In this document: in pieces, positions 42,186 through 49,894 of the stretch
Numbering within the stretch: position 1 is the first letter of the stretch
How the letters are laid out: the number at the start of each line of letters is the position of its first letter
NCBI RefSeq assembly: GCF_000011385.1
Contig: NC_005125.1
Location: 4,526,001 to 4,590,000, forward strand
Length of the DNA stretch: 64,000 nt
Reading direction: 5' to 3'
DNA from: Gloeobacter violaceus PCC 7421
GTDB lineage: Bacteria; Cyanobacteriota; Cyanobacteriia; Gloeobacterales; Gloeobacteraceae
Program-made: the position numbers and the translations under genes
Notes under the pieces: model-generated
Databases searched by the model: none
Told to the model about the DNA's origin: nothing
Seen by the model: only the letters and a program-made list of their open reading frames with translations

Positions 42186-42950
42186 ATGCAAAAGTGTTTA
42201 ATTGTCCAGGTTTTGGGCAACAGCGATATACAAATTGACAGCAACAATGCAAGAGATAGGCTCGGAAATTGCTACTCGAACGAAGAGATAAACGAAGCGG
42301 CGCAAAAATGCAAGACTAAGTACGCGGAAGGCCGCCATGCCGTAAATTTTCGATTTCTGAGCGAATTGCACAGGCAACTGACAGGAGAGGCAGAGTATAC
42401 GTTCTGCGTTCTTCTGACCGATCAGACACAGTGGTTAAATTGCAACAGACAAGCGCCGGAAGACTGGCAGCGTATTGCGATCTCAGATGGTCACTGGTGG
42501 CGTGAACTACTGCTGGAATGGTGCCATCGAGAAGGGCTTATTTGTCAGCCCGTAGAAGTAACTGTGAAACCCGAAATTAGTCATGGCGTAGCAGATTGGG
42601 AGGCTATGGCGGAGCTGGTACATGGCGTTTTGAAAACACATATTCAGTATAAAAATGAGACAGCTACGTTTGCCGCCTTCGGATCGATCTTCGATAAGAT
42701 TCTTATTCAGCACAGCAGTGGTACCGCCGCGTTAAGCAGTGCTCTGTACCTGTGGGGCATTGAGCAGCGCCTTACAAATCAGAATGTTGAATTTATCTAT
42801 CTTGCCCAGGAAGAAGGCGGTAGTAAGAGCACTGCTCACAGTGGTTCGCACTGGCAGCGGCGCTTGAAAGCTCCTCAAGTCTCGCAGCTGATAGACATTC
42901 AGGACTTCGGCGGTGCCCTGGGTGTCAATATAGAAAGAGATGACTCCTGA
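42186..42950 (+). pseudogene. CARF-like CRISPR accessory protein, truncated by insertion sequence
   Basis: The reading frame gives 254 residues, but its last nine codons lie inside the IS element beginning near 42922, so the native 3' end is lost. The remaining part looks like a CARF/Rossmann domain: strand KCLIVQVLGNSDIQ, strand TFCVLLTDQTQW, strand QPVEVTV, and a motif KILIQHSSGTAALSSALYLW that recalls the Thr/Ser-Gly-Gly loop of CARF proteins. VEFIYLAQEE follows. CARF sensors bind cyclic oligoadenylate in type III CRISPR defence and are normally fused to an effector domain, which would be missing here. The family call is from pattern only. GC content is lower than in flanking genes. Confidence 0.5.
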
Positions 42951-42980
42951 AAAAGAACAACCACCACAGCAGTCCTACTC

Positions 42981-43421
42981 ATGCCTATGCCATCCTCAGA
43001 TTCTCCGACCGCCAACGGCTTTGGCAAGACCGATACCGAAGTCCGGCCTCAACCCGAACGCAGACACTTCAGCGCCGAATACAAACTGAAGATCCTCGAA
43101 GAAACCGACAAAGCCTCCCAGCCTGGGCAGATGGGCAGCATCCGCCGCCGCGAAGGGCTCTATTCTTCTCTGATAGCCGAATGGCGCAAGCAGCGCAAAC
43201 AGGCCACCCTCCAGGCCCTCAAAGACCAGCCTGCCGGTCCCAAGTCCTCGGCCGACACCGGGCTCAAAGCCGAGAACGCCCGACTCCAAAAGCACGTCCA
43301 GCAATTGCACAACCAACTCAAGCGAGCCGAGTTGCTCCTGGAGATCCAAAAAAAAGCGTCCGAGCTGCTGGGTCTCGACCTGAGCCAGACCCCCAGCAGC
43401 GACGCACCTGGAACCCGCTGA
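42981..43421 (+). CDS. IS3-type transposase OrfA
   Basis: 146 residues with a helix-turn-helix segment (FSAEYKLKILEETDKASQPG, then GSIRRREGLYSSLIAEWRKQ) and a long leucine-zipper-like coiled coil (KAENARLQKHVQQLHNQLKR). This is the DNA-binding/dimerising half of IS3 transposases. Near its end lies AAAAAAAAG (43348-43356), where -1 frameshifting would produce the OrfAB fusion. Confidence 0.88.
   Translation: MPMPSSDSPTANGFGKTDTEVRPQPERRHFSAEYKLKILEETDKASQPGQMGSIRRREGLYSSLIAEWRKQRKQATLQALKDQPAGPKSSADTGLKAENARLQKHVQQLHNQLKRAELLLEIQKKASELLGLDLSQTPSSDAPGTR
43348..43356 (+). promoter_or_regulatory. A8G slippery sequence for programmed -1 frameshift
   Basis: In the OrfA frame the codons are CAA AAA AAA GCG. 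Slipping back one base reads on as AAA AAA AGC GTC, which continues directly into the OrfB coding sequence. A-run slippery sites at this place are the normal way IS3 elements make active transposase. Confidence 0.75.
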
Positions 43422-44497
43422 ACGCCGTCGCCAAGCAACTGGTAGACCAGTATCACCCCCAGGCGGTTGCCGAGGCCCTTGACCTCAACCGCGCCTCGGT
43501 CTACCGTTTCGCCAAGCCTGCCGATAAGCCAAAGCCGAAAAAGCCCCACCCAGCTCCCCCACGGTCTTTGCAGGCACAGGAGAAACAACAGGTGCTTTCT
43601 GTGCTGCGTTCAGAGCGGTTTGTGGACCAGAGCCCCCGGCAGATCTACGCCACGCTGCTCGACGAGGGCACTTATCTATGTTCCTATCGCACTATGTATC
43701 GCCTATTAGCTGAAGCGGGCGAGGTGCGCGAACGGCGCCACCAACGTCGCCAGCCGCTCTACAGCAAGCCCGAGTTACTGGCGACGGCTCCCAATCAACT
43801 GTGGAGTTGGGATATCACCAAGCTCAAAGGACCACAAAAAGCTCAGCATTATCATCTGTATGTGTTGCTGGATGTCTACAGTCGCTGCGTGGTCGGCTGG
43901 CTGGTGGCAGCGCAGGAATCGGCAGAGCTTGCTGAACAGTTGATTGCCCAAAGCTCTACCAGGGAAGGAATAGCCCGTGACCAGCTGACGATTCACTCCG
44001 AGCGAGGAGCGGCGATGACCAGTCGCACTGTGGCGGTGTTGTTGTCGGACCTGGGTATTACCAAAAGCCATTCGCGTCCGCACGTCAGCAACGACAACCC
44101 CTACAGTGAATCCCAGTTCAAGACCATGAAGTACCAGGGTCGTTGCCCCAACGACCCCCAGCCGCAATTTCCTGAGCGCTTCGGTTCGCTGGAAGATGCC
44201 CGTGCTTTTTGTCAGCGCTTTTTCGCCTGGTACAACCATGAGCATTGCCATTCGGGGATCGGGCTGATGCCACCTGCGAGCCTGCACACGGGCGAAGCGC
44301 ACCAACGACAAGAACGACGACGGCAGGTGTTGGCGGCGGCCTATACCCAGCATCCAGACCGCTTCGTCCGCAAGATCCCCGAGCCGCCGGCCCTGCCCGA
44401 GGCGGTGTGGATCAACAAGCCCAAAGATAGCAGTACAGCTTCCTCAGCGGAAACTCAGCCGAGCTGCTCTGTGCCAGATTCAGAAAGTCGTCTCTAA
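43355..44497 (+). CDS. IS3-type transposase OrfB, catalytic half with Asp-to-Glu change
   Basis: About 380 residues in the -1 frame relative to OrfA. An HTH_21-like segment (QIYATLLDEGTYLCSYRTMY) precedes the integrase core: WSWDITKLKGPQ with the first Asp, LTIHSERGAAMTS where the usual HADRG/HSDRG Asp is Glu, and NDNPYSESQFKTMKY with the final Glu. WYNHEHCHSGIGLMPPA follows as in related elements. The substitution at the second acidic site suggests reduced or lost activity of this copy. Translation is expected through frameshifting from OrfA. Confidence 0.85.
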   Translation, partial: SVRAAGSRPEPDPQQRRTWNPLNAVAKQLVDQYHPQAVAEALDLNRASVYRFAKPADKPKPKKPHPAPPRSLQAQEKQQVLSVLRSERFVDQSPRQIYATLLDEGTYLCSYRTMYRLLAEAGEVRERRHQRRQPLYSKPELLATAPNQLWSWDITKLKGPQKAQHYHLYVLLDVYSRCVVGWLVAAQESAELAEQLIAQSSTREGIARDQLTIHSERGAAMTSRTVAVLLSDLGITKSHSRPHVSNDNPYSESQFKTMKYQGRCPNDPQPQFPERFGSLEDARAFCQRFFAWYNHEHCHSGIGLMPPASLHTGEAHQRQERRRQVLAAAYTQHPDRFVRKIPEPPALPEAVWINKPKDSSTASSAETQPSCSVPDSESRL

Positions 44498-44501
44498 CCT
44501 A

Positions 44502-45272
44502 TTGACACATTCCGAAGTCAGCCAGAAGGGCCTCTATCGATGGAGCCCTCAGGTTCTACGGGCCAACCTGCGCGGACACTTTACTCGTCTTGCCCTCAAT
44601 TGGCTGACTCGCAACGATGCCGAAAAATTGACCGTTTACATCTTTGGTGGACTTGGCTGCCCCGCCAGATTGACACTGGCAAGTTTTCTCACCCGTCGCT
44701 ATATGAGTGTTCATCCAAGCGGCATCTATACCAATGTTTCAGCAGAGAGCGTTTTTGAGACCTGGACGATCCGCCTGCAAGCCAATACCCTCAAACCGCT
44801 GATCACCGACCTGCTCGAACTGGCCAGCCGTATCGGTGGCCTTGGCCCCGGCTGGCGCAGACCACCCCACCCCATGAACAGCTTCAATGGCTACCGGGGG
44901 AGCCAATTCTCCGTTCAGCCAAGCACGCCCGAGCTTGGCCTGCATGCCTTGATCGACAGGCTCCACGAGCAAATCCGACAGTTGGCCCACGAATACCAAT
45001 TGTCACTCAAGCCCACAACCCAGCATGACCTTGGCAGTTTTGTGTCGATCTGGAGGGGCGAAGCGAACCAGTGGTGGGATCTTGTACACGGTGTCTGCAG
45101 TTCCAACGCAGAGGGTCGTCCAGCTTGGTGTGGGGATTCTCAACATCGACCATCAGGCTATTCTGTCCGCCAGCACGCTGACCATAGCCTGATCACCGTC
45201 TTCGACCCAGACAAATCCATCAAAAACACACTGCAAGAGCTTGAATTCAAACGCATCTGGCCAACGGTGTAA
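44502..45272 (+). pseudogene. RAMP-like CRISPR protein fragment, N-terminus replaced by insertion sequence
   Basis: The frame reads 256 residues, but its first codons lie inside the IS right end, so the true N-terminus is missing. RAMP-like features are LRANLRGHFTRLALNWL, IFGGLGCPARLTL, the Gly-rich loop RIGGLGPGWRRPPHPM and FNGYRGSQFSV, followed by a helical region with WRGEANQWWDLVHGV. RAMP proteins bind crRNA and target RNA in type III effector complexes. Together with the CARF-like fragment left of the IS it suggests one former CRISPR-type locus. No repeat array, cas10 or other cas gene is visible. The subtype cannot be fixed. Confidence 0.5.
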
Positions 45273-45340
45273 TCCTGACGGCTTACTCGTGTCGGCTACG
45301 TCAATTACTTTCGGAAGTTGGACGGCCGCACGGAGTAAAA

Positions 45341-45397
45341 GTTCAAGTCCTGCTTGATTTGCAAAATTCTGATATATAAATCAAGCAGGACTTGAAC
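45341..45397. repeat. Perfect 20-bp inverted repeat upstream of abiEi
   Basis: GTTCAAGTCCTGCTTGATTT (45341-45360) recurs as its exact reverse complement at 45378-45397, with a 17-base AT-rich loop. It lies about 70 bases before the AbiEi start. AbiEi antitoxins are known to bind inverted repeats in their own promoters, so this may be an operator; a small mobile repeat is the alternative. Confidence 0.6.
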
Positions 45398-45425
45398 CCT
45401 CTGCTGGTTTAGTAATTGGAGAAAC

Positions 45426-45444
45426 TGCATAATTAAATTATGCA
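45426..45444. promoter_or_regulatory. 19-bp palindrome just upstream of abiEi
   Basis: TGCATAATT-A-AATTATGCA is a perfect palindrome around one central base, 21 bases before the ATG at 45466. It overlaps where a core promoter would be expected and is the second palindrome of the region, suggesting operator function for the AbiEi winged helix. Confidence 0.5.
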
Positions 45445-45465
45445 AAATCCTCATTTTCTAAACTA

Positions 45466-46248
45466 ATGAACAGTGTCAAGTCCTGTAAATCCCTTGAAAG
45501 CTGCCTACCGGAGGGGCAGGTTGTCGATCGCGCCTGGCTGGAGGCAAGGGGATTCGACCGCCCACGGGTGGATAGTTATTTGCGATCCGAGGCATTGCAG
45601 AGGGTGGCGCAGGGAGCCTATCGAAGGCCCGGGCCACCGCTCAAGTGGGAGCATATCGTCTACTCCCTGCAGGGGTTGGGGTACGCGGTGCACGTGGGTG
45701 GGCGTAGCGCACTGGAACTGCAAGGGCTGGCCCATTACCTACCCATGCGGGGCGTGCAACGGATCGCATTATACGGGGACAAGGTACCCACCTGGCTGGA
45801 GAAGCTGGATGCTCCATATCGGTTCGAGCACCACCGGCCGAAGCTGTTTGCCAAGATACCTGAGCACGCCGTGACTACCCGATCCTTTGGGCACTGGGAC
45901 TGGCCTGTCCGCTACAGCACACCGGAACTGGCGTTGTTGGAGCTGCTGGCCGAGGTAAGCGATGAGGCGGACTTTCAGGTGGCGGACAAATTCTTCGAGT
46001 CGGCGGCTACCCTGCGGCCCGACTTGATCCGGGCATTGTTGCTGGCCTGCACCAATGTAAAGGCCAAACGGCTCTTTCTCTGGTTCGCTGCCCGTCACAG
46101 CCATGCCTGGCAGCAAGCGCTCGATACCCAGGGTGTGGACCTGGGAAGCGGCAAGCGCATGATTGTCAAAGGCGGTGCATTCGACAAGTGCTTTGAAATC
46201 ACGGTGCCGAGAGAGATGGCGGATGGAGCCGAACAACCCTTTTTCTAG
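45466..46248 (+). CDS. abiEi: AbiEi-family type IV antitoxin
   Basis: 260 residues. The N-terminal winged-helix region has GQVVDRAWLEARGFDRPRVD, then VAQGAYRRPG. The AbiEi core follows with GYAVHVGGRSALELQGLAHY, RYSTPELALLELLAEV and NVKAKRLFLWFAARHSHAW. In AbiE systems the antitoxin represses its own promoter and neutralises the nucleotidyltransferase toxin without forming a stable complex (family knowledge). Its 3' end overlaps the toxin start by 26 bp. Two palindromes precede the gene. The operon sits beside IS-disrupted defence remnants, in an accessory island. Confidence 0.85.
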   Translation: MNSVKSCKSLESCLPEGQVVDRAWLEARGFDRPRVDSYLRSEALQRVAQGAYRRPGPPLKWEHIVYSLQGLGYAVHVGGRSALELQGLAHYLPMRGVQRIALYGDKVPTWLEKLDAPYRFEHHRPKLFAKIPEHAVTTRSFGHWDWPVRYSTPELALLELLAEVSDEADFQVADKFFESAATLRPDLIRALLLACTNVKAKRLFLWFAARHSHAWQQALDTQGVDLGSGKRMIVKGGAFDKCFEITVPREMADGAEQPFF

Positions 46249-47140
46249 GCAAGTCCGTCTACTGGTGAGCTTATTGCCCCAAGTGGCAAAGCAGGAGTGT
46301 TTTGCGCTTAAGGGAGGCACGGCACTGAATCTGTTCGTGCGCGACATGCCGCGCCTGTCGGTGGATATCGACCTTGCCTACCTGCCGGTACAGGATCGTG
46401 ACACCAGTCTGGCAGCCATCGATCAGGCGTTGGAGAAAATAAGGGCAGCAATAGAAAAGGCTGTTCCAGGTTGTGCAGGGCGGGCACAGAGGCTCAAGGG
46501 CACCGATAAACGTATCAAGCTTTTGGTGACTCAGGCAGAAGTCACCGTAAAAATCGAGGTGACACCGGTGCTGCGCGGCAGTGTCTACCCATCCCAGGCG
46601 CGTGAAGTGGCTGACCGGGTACGCTCAGAATTCGGGTACGCGAAGATACAGTTGCTGAGCTTCGAGGATCTGTACGCCGGTAAGCTGTGCGCTGCCCTTG
46701 ACCGCCAGCACCCGCGGGATCTGTTCGATGTGCGGATTCTATTGGCGAACGAGGGGATCAGCCCCAGACTCAAAGATGCCTTTTTGGTCTACCTGCTGGG
46801 CCACAACCGGCCGATGGTGGAACTGCTCGCTCCTGTGATGCAAAACATACAACCGGCCTACGCAGCGGAATTTGCCGGTATGGCGCTGGAACCAGTAAAG
46901 CTTGAGGAACTGGAGGAAGCGCGCCGCCAACTGGTCGGCCAGATACGGCGGATGCTGACTGACGAGGATAAACATTTCCTGCTGGCGGTGAAGCGGGATG
47001 ATGCCGATTGGAGTAGATTTGCCCTGCCAGAGGCGGAGCGCCTTCCCGCTGTACAGTGGAAGCTGCACAATCTAAAGCGCATGGACAAAACCAAGCGTCG
47101 ACAAGCGATACTAAAACTTGAAAGGGTTCTGTTTGGCTGA
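46223..47140 (+). CDS. abiEii: AbiEii/AbiGii-family nucleotidyltransferase toxin
   Basis: 305 residues from ATG 46223 (MEPNNPFSRQVRLLVSLLPQ). The nucleotidyltransferase signature is CFALKGGTALNLFVRDMPRL followed by SVDIDLAY, supplying the GG/S and DxD metal residues. IQLLSFEDLYAGKLCAALDR and HPRDLFDVRILL match the conserved second motif of the family. Such toxins modify tRNA acceptor ends or otherwise use NTPs to stop growth and abort phage infection. All catalytic residues appear intact, so the module is probably functional. Confidence 0.88.
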   Translation: MEPNNPFSRQVRLLVSLLPQVAKQECFALKGGTALNLFVRDMPRLSVDIDLAYLPVQDRDTSLAAIDQALEKIRAAIEKAVPGCAGRAQRLKGTDKRIKLLVTQAEVTVKIEVTPVLRGSVYPSQAREVADRVRSEFGYAKIQLLSFEDLYAGKLCAALDRQHPRDLFDVRILLANEGISPRLKDAFLVYLLGHNRPMVELLAPVMQNIQPAYAAEFAGMALEPVKLEELEEARRQLVGQIRRMLTDEDKHFLLAVKRDDADWSRFALPEAERLPAVQWKLHNLKRMDKTKRRQAILKLERVLFG

Positions 47141-47178
47141 GGCCGAACATAGCATCGCACCAGTACAGGAACGCTGAC

Positions 47179-47334
47179 ATGGAACAATTGCTTGATGATG
47201 ATTGGGTACGTAGGGTCGGCCAAGCCGAATCCGATCTGCAACAGGATGAAGTAAGTGCCGGCCTAAATCTTGATACGCACTTTGCTGAGTATGTAGAACG
47301 GCTGAAAAGTGGAGGAGATGCGCTTAGCTCTTGA
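47179..47334 (+). CDS. Small orphan ORF after abiEii
   Basis: 51 codons beginning MEQLLDDDWVRRVGQAESDL and ending LKSGGDALSS. It is acidic, helical and soluble, starting 38 bases after abiEii. Size and charge would suit an antitoxin, but I recognise no family and no intact toxin follows. The spacing suggests it could be read from the abiE transcript. Confidence 0.35.
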   Translation: MEQLLDDDWVRRVGQAESDLQQDEVSAGLNLDTHFAEYVERLKSGGDALSS

Positions 47335-47497
47335 TGACTGGAGAAATTGCTTGAAGACAAAGGTGCGCTCTTATCCTGAGGACATCGGTCTAGGCAGGGT
47401 CACCGGTAAGTCGCTTTGGTTTGAAAAATATCGTCAGAATATCAGCTTGATGAAAAACTATTTCTCGACCAGCTCGTCGCTTTCCGGAATGAGGTAG
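47318..47497 (+). CDS. Possible small or frameshifted ORF
   Basis: An overlapping frame reads MRLALDDWRNCLKTKVRSYP and continues to KYRQNISLMKNYF before stopping at 47497. Another frame over 47430-47540 reads EKLFLDQLVAFRNEVDKMIP, which also looks protein-like, so a single frameshifted gene is possible. GGAGG precedes the ATG at 47318. No family is recognised; treat as doubtful. Confidence 0.25.
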   Translation: MRLALDDWRNCLKTKVRSYPEDIGLGRVTGKSLWFEKYRQNISLMKNYFSTSSSLSGMR

Positions 47498-47592
47498 ACA
47501 AAATGATACCCGATTACTACGAGCGAAAGAGTGGCTGCGGATGAATGGCGTAGCCCTCAGTCTCTGAGTGAAGCTTTTCGCAATATTCTATC

Positions 47593-47615
47593 CAGTGCGG
47601 GATTCGAACCTACGC
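47593..47615 (-). other. Isolated tRNA T-arm-like sequence
   Basis: On the minus strand GTAGGTTCGAATCCCGC resembles a tRNA T-stem/loop with one mismatch in the stem. No acceptor 5' strand, D-arm or anticodon arm pairs with it upstream, so it is not a complete tRNA. It lies at the right end of the accessory region (42186-47540) and could be an attachment-site relic, or chance. Confidence 0.2.
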
Positions 47616-47667
47616 TTAGAGCTTTAGAATTGACAGATAACGGTGAACATAACAAGGAGTTACACCG

Positions 47668-48069
47668 ATGCAAAAAGTATTAAAAAGTGACCAAGAATGG
47701 CGGCAGCAACTGACGCCCGAGCAATATAAGATCACGCGCCAAAAAGGGACGGAGCGGCCGTTTTGCGGCGTTTTCTACGACCACAAACAACCTGGGGAAT
47801 ACACCTGCGTCTGCTGTGAATTGCCCCTTTTCACCGCTGAGGCCAAGTTCGACTCCGGCACCGGCTGGCCGAGTTTTCTCGCACCAATAAACGCAGAAAA
47901 CGTCGCGACCCAGAAGGATTTCAGCCATGGCATGAGCCGGGTGGAGGTGCTTTGTGCGCGGTGCGATGCCCACCTCGGTCATGTCTTTACGGACGGTCCG
48001 CCACCCACGAGACTGCGGTACTGTCTGAACTCGGCCGCGTTGGAGTTCGTTCCGCAGGTAAAAAGCTAG
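47668..48069 (+). CDS. msrB: Peptide-methionine (R)-S-oxide reductase
   Basis: 133 residues. Two CxxC zinc pairs are present ([10 protein letters not shown] and [12 protein letters not shown]). [13 protein letters not shown] is diagnostic, and the catalytic Cys lies in [11 protein letters not shown] near residue 117. MsrB repairs the R epimer of methionine sulfoxide in the cytosol with thioredoxin as reductant. AAGGAG lies ten bases upstream. The SOUL-family gene follows after 33 bases, so they may form an operon. Confidence 0.96.
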   Translation: MQKVLKSDQEWRQQLTPEQYKITRQKGTERPFCGVFYDHKQPGEYTCVCCELPLFTAEAKFDSGTGWPSFLAPINAENVATQKDFSHGMSRVEVLCARCDAHLGHVFTDGPPPTRLRYCLNSAALEFVPQVKS

Positions 48070-48102
48070 CGCTGCCAAACGACCCACTGGAGAAAGAATG
48101 CC

Positions 48103-48627
48103 ATGGCCGAACTGCCCGAGGGTTTTCCGGCGCCCACCCTGCCCGGGGTGATCGAGATTAAACACTACCCGCCCTACCGGTCTGCGACCGTCCGTATCGA
48201 AGGGGCGCTCGCCGGGGCGACATCGGCTGCCTTCGCCCCACTTTTCGCGCACATCAGCACCAATGAGATCGCCATGACCTCCCCCGTGGAGGCACGCTAT
48301 CCAGCCATTGCCCTCGACGAGCCGAGGGAACACGGCCAAGCCGAAGTTTCTTTTCTGTACGGTAGTCTGGCGATTGCTCCCGGCCGGACAGCCCAGGGCG
48401 TTGCCGTCGAGGATCATCCGGCGATGACCGTGCTCAGCCTGGGTCTGCGGGGCGAGTATTCCTGGGAACGCTTTCGGGCGGGCCTGCAACAATTGCGGGA
48501 GTGGCTGATGCACCACCCCGGCTACGAGGTGTCCGGCTCAGCCCGCCGCTTGCTCTACGATTCGCCTTATGTTCCAGCCGAGCGCAAGCGCAGTGAGGTT
48601 CAACTTCCTGTGCGGCCTGAAGGCTAA
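48103..48627 (+). CDS. SOUL haem-binding family protein
   Basis: 174 residues. GVIEIKHYPPYRSATVRIEG at the start, NEIAMTSPVEARYP in the middle and YDSPYVPAERKRSEVQLPV at the end are SOUL/HEBP signatures. The family binds tetrapyrroles with low affinity, and in photosynthetic organisms some members are plastid-localised. No signal peptide is seen. Proximity to msrB may reflect oxidative-stress context but this is inference. Confidence 0.85.
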   Translation: MAELPEGFPAPTLPGVIEIKHYPPYRSATVRIEGALAGATSAAFAPLFAHISTNEIAMTSPVEARYPAIALDEPREHGQAEVSFLYGSLAIAPGRTAQGVAVEDHPAMTVLSLGLRGEYSWERFRAGLQQLREWLMHHPGYEVSGSARRLLYDSPYVPAERKRSEVQLPVRPEG

Positions 48628-48686
48628 CTTGACGGCGCGGCCGTACTGAGCGCATTTTGCGATTGCGGGCGGTGGCTTCGTTATTT

Positions 48687-49061
48687 TCAGGTTTTGAGGG
48701 TTTCGGCGGTACGAACGGCCGCTTCCTCGACTGTGGCATCGAGTTGGAGGGTGTCCTCGCCCAGCACTGCAAGCCAGTGGATCTGGCCCTGTGCGTCAAT
48801 AGTCACCTCGACGTACGCATCGTCCTCGGCCTCGGGATCGGTGGTGGCCCAGTCGATGCGAAGGCCGCCGCTGTGCAGCGGCTCAATGGCAGGGCGATAG
48901 ACCGATGCGATGCCGTCGAGCCATTCGCTTTGCAAAAACTGCTCCGCGGCGGCAAGGGCAAGACCCGAAACGGGCGCCGCCCCGTACCCATCCCAGTCGG
49001 GGCCGTAAGCTGCCAATTTCTGCAATTGCTTGTGCAGGTGCGATAAGCGCTTTCGGTTCAT
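48687..49061 (-). CDS. Conserved hypothetical protein
   Basis: 124 residues starting MNRKRLSHLHKQLQKLAAYG. It contains PDWDGYGAAPVSGLALAAAE, a pattern I have seen in small uncharacterised bacterial proteins next to toxin-antitoxin genes, then RPAIEPLHSGGLRIDWATTD and VEVTIDAQGQIHWLAV. It seems soluble, acidic and alpha/beta. It is divergent from the vapBC pair across about 80 bases. Function unknown. Confidence 0.65.
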   Translation of the reverse strand: MNRKRLSHLHKQLQKLAAYGPDWDGYGAAPVSGLALAAAEQFLQSEWLDGIASVYRPAIEPLHSGGLRIDWATTDPEAEDDAYVEVTIDAQGQIHWLAVLGEDTLQLDATVEEAAVRTAETLKT

Positions 49062-49142
49062 ACCTACCTGTACCTTTGCCCGCGAACGCCCATGTTAGCC
49101 TAGGTCCAGGCATAGGCCAGCCAGGAAGGCCAGGAGGTCGTC

Positions 49143-49379
49143 ATGCATGCAGAACGTCACGTTCGTCTTTTCAGAAATGGGCGCAATCAGGCTCTGCGAA
49201 TTCCTCGTGAGTTTGAATTGCCCGGCGACGAAGCCATCATTCGCAAAGAAGGCGACCGGCTGATTGTCGAGCCGGTCAGACGACGCTCCCTGCTGGCTAT
49301 CCTTGCAACCTTAAAACCCCTCGATGAGGAATTTCCCGACATCGACGATTTTCCGCCTCTCAACGACGTGAATCTGTGA
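49143..49379 (+). CDS. vapB: VapB-type antitoxin (AbrB/MazE fold)
   Basis: 78 residues: HVRLFRNGRNQALRIPREFE, DEAIIRKEGDRLIVEPV is the swapped-hairpin AbrB-like DNA-binding domain, and the acidic tail DEEFPDIDDFPPLNDV would wrap the toxin. AGGAGG lies seven to eight bases upstream. The stop is one base from the VapC start. It should repress the operon with VapC as co-repressor. Confidence 0.9.
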   Translation: MHAERHVRLFRNGRNQALRIPREFELPGDEAIIRKEGDRLIVEPVRRRSLLAILATLKPLDEEFPDIDDFPPLNDVNL

Positions 49380-49380
49380 G

Positions 49381-49791
49381 ATGGACACTCACCGCTATCT
49401 GCTAGACACCAATATCATTTCCAATTTGATCCGGTATCCAGGTGGCGCAGTAGCTCCCCACATCGCCCGAGTTGGGGAAGATAAAGTATGTACCAGCATT
49501 ATTGTCGCCGGTGAACTGCGCTTCGGCGCGGTCAAGAAAGGCTCGACACGGCTGTCTGCGCAGCTTGAGACAGTATTGTCGGGGCTCGATATATTGCCCT
49601 TCGAGTCTCCCGGCGCTCAACACTACGCGACCCTGCGAGCAGCTATCGAAAGGACAGGAGCGCCGATTGGCTCCAATGACATGTTTATCGCCGCCCATGC
49701 GCTGTCCCTCGGATTGATTCTGGTGACCGGCAATCTACGTGAATTCGCCCGCGTACCGGGGCTGAGCGTCGAGAACTGGCTGGATCTTTGA
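49381..49791 (+). CDS. vapC: VapC-type PIN-domain ribonuclease toxin
   Basis: 136 residues. PIN-domain acidic residues are visible: Asp in YLLDTNIISN (residue 9), Glu in SIIVAGELRFG near 43, and Asp in IGSNDMFIAAHALS near 100, with a further LVTGNLREF strand. It is a Mg-dependent RNase, usually cutting initiator tRNA or rRNA. All catalytic residues are present, so the module is probably active. Confidence 0.92.
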   Translation: MDTHRYLLDTNIISNLIRYPGGAVAPHIARVGEDKVCTSIIVAGELRFGAVKKGSTRLSAQLETVLSGLDILPFESPGAQHYATLRAAIERTGAPIGSNDMFIAAHALSLGLILVTGNLREFARVPGLSVENWLDL

Positions 49792-49894
49792 ACAGGGAGG
49801 CCCAGGTAACCCACTCGCTTGAATACGCTGTTCCCTGCACAAAGGCAAGACCCCGGTATGCGCTAGTCTCAAATGGCATGTTTCTTGAATATTG

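Larger units (their letters stand above)
42922..44508 (+). mobile_element. IS3-family-like insertion sequence
   Basis: The left end GTGTCAATA (42922-42930) and right end TATTGACAC (44500-44508) are inverted copies, and similarity continues inward imperfectly (AGAAAGAGATGACTCCTGAA against TTAGAGACGACTTTCTGAAT). The element is about 1587 bp and holds two overlapping transposase frames with a slippery A8G tract. I could not find a target-site duplication, so the insertion may have been followed by a flanking deletion. It separates two CRISPR-like gene fragments. Confidence 0.75.

Noticed and set aside
45341-45397. CRISPR repeat or array
   Set aside because: Only one inverted repeat is present, with no series of spaced direct copies; no CRISPR array was seen anywhere in the window.
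47580-47667. tRNA gene on the minus strand
   Set aside because: Only a T-arm-like segment is present; no acceptor partner, D-arm or paired anticodon arm could be found.
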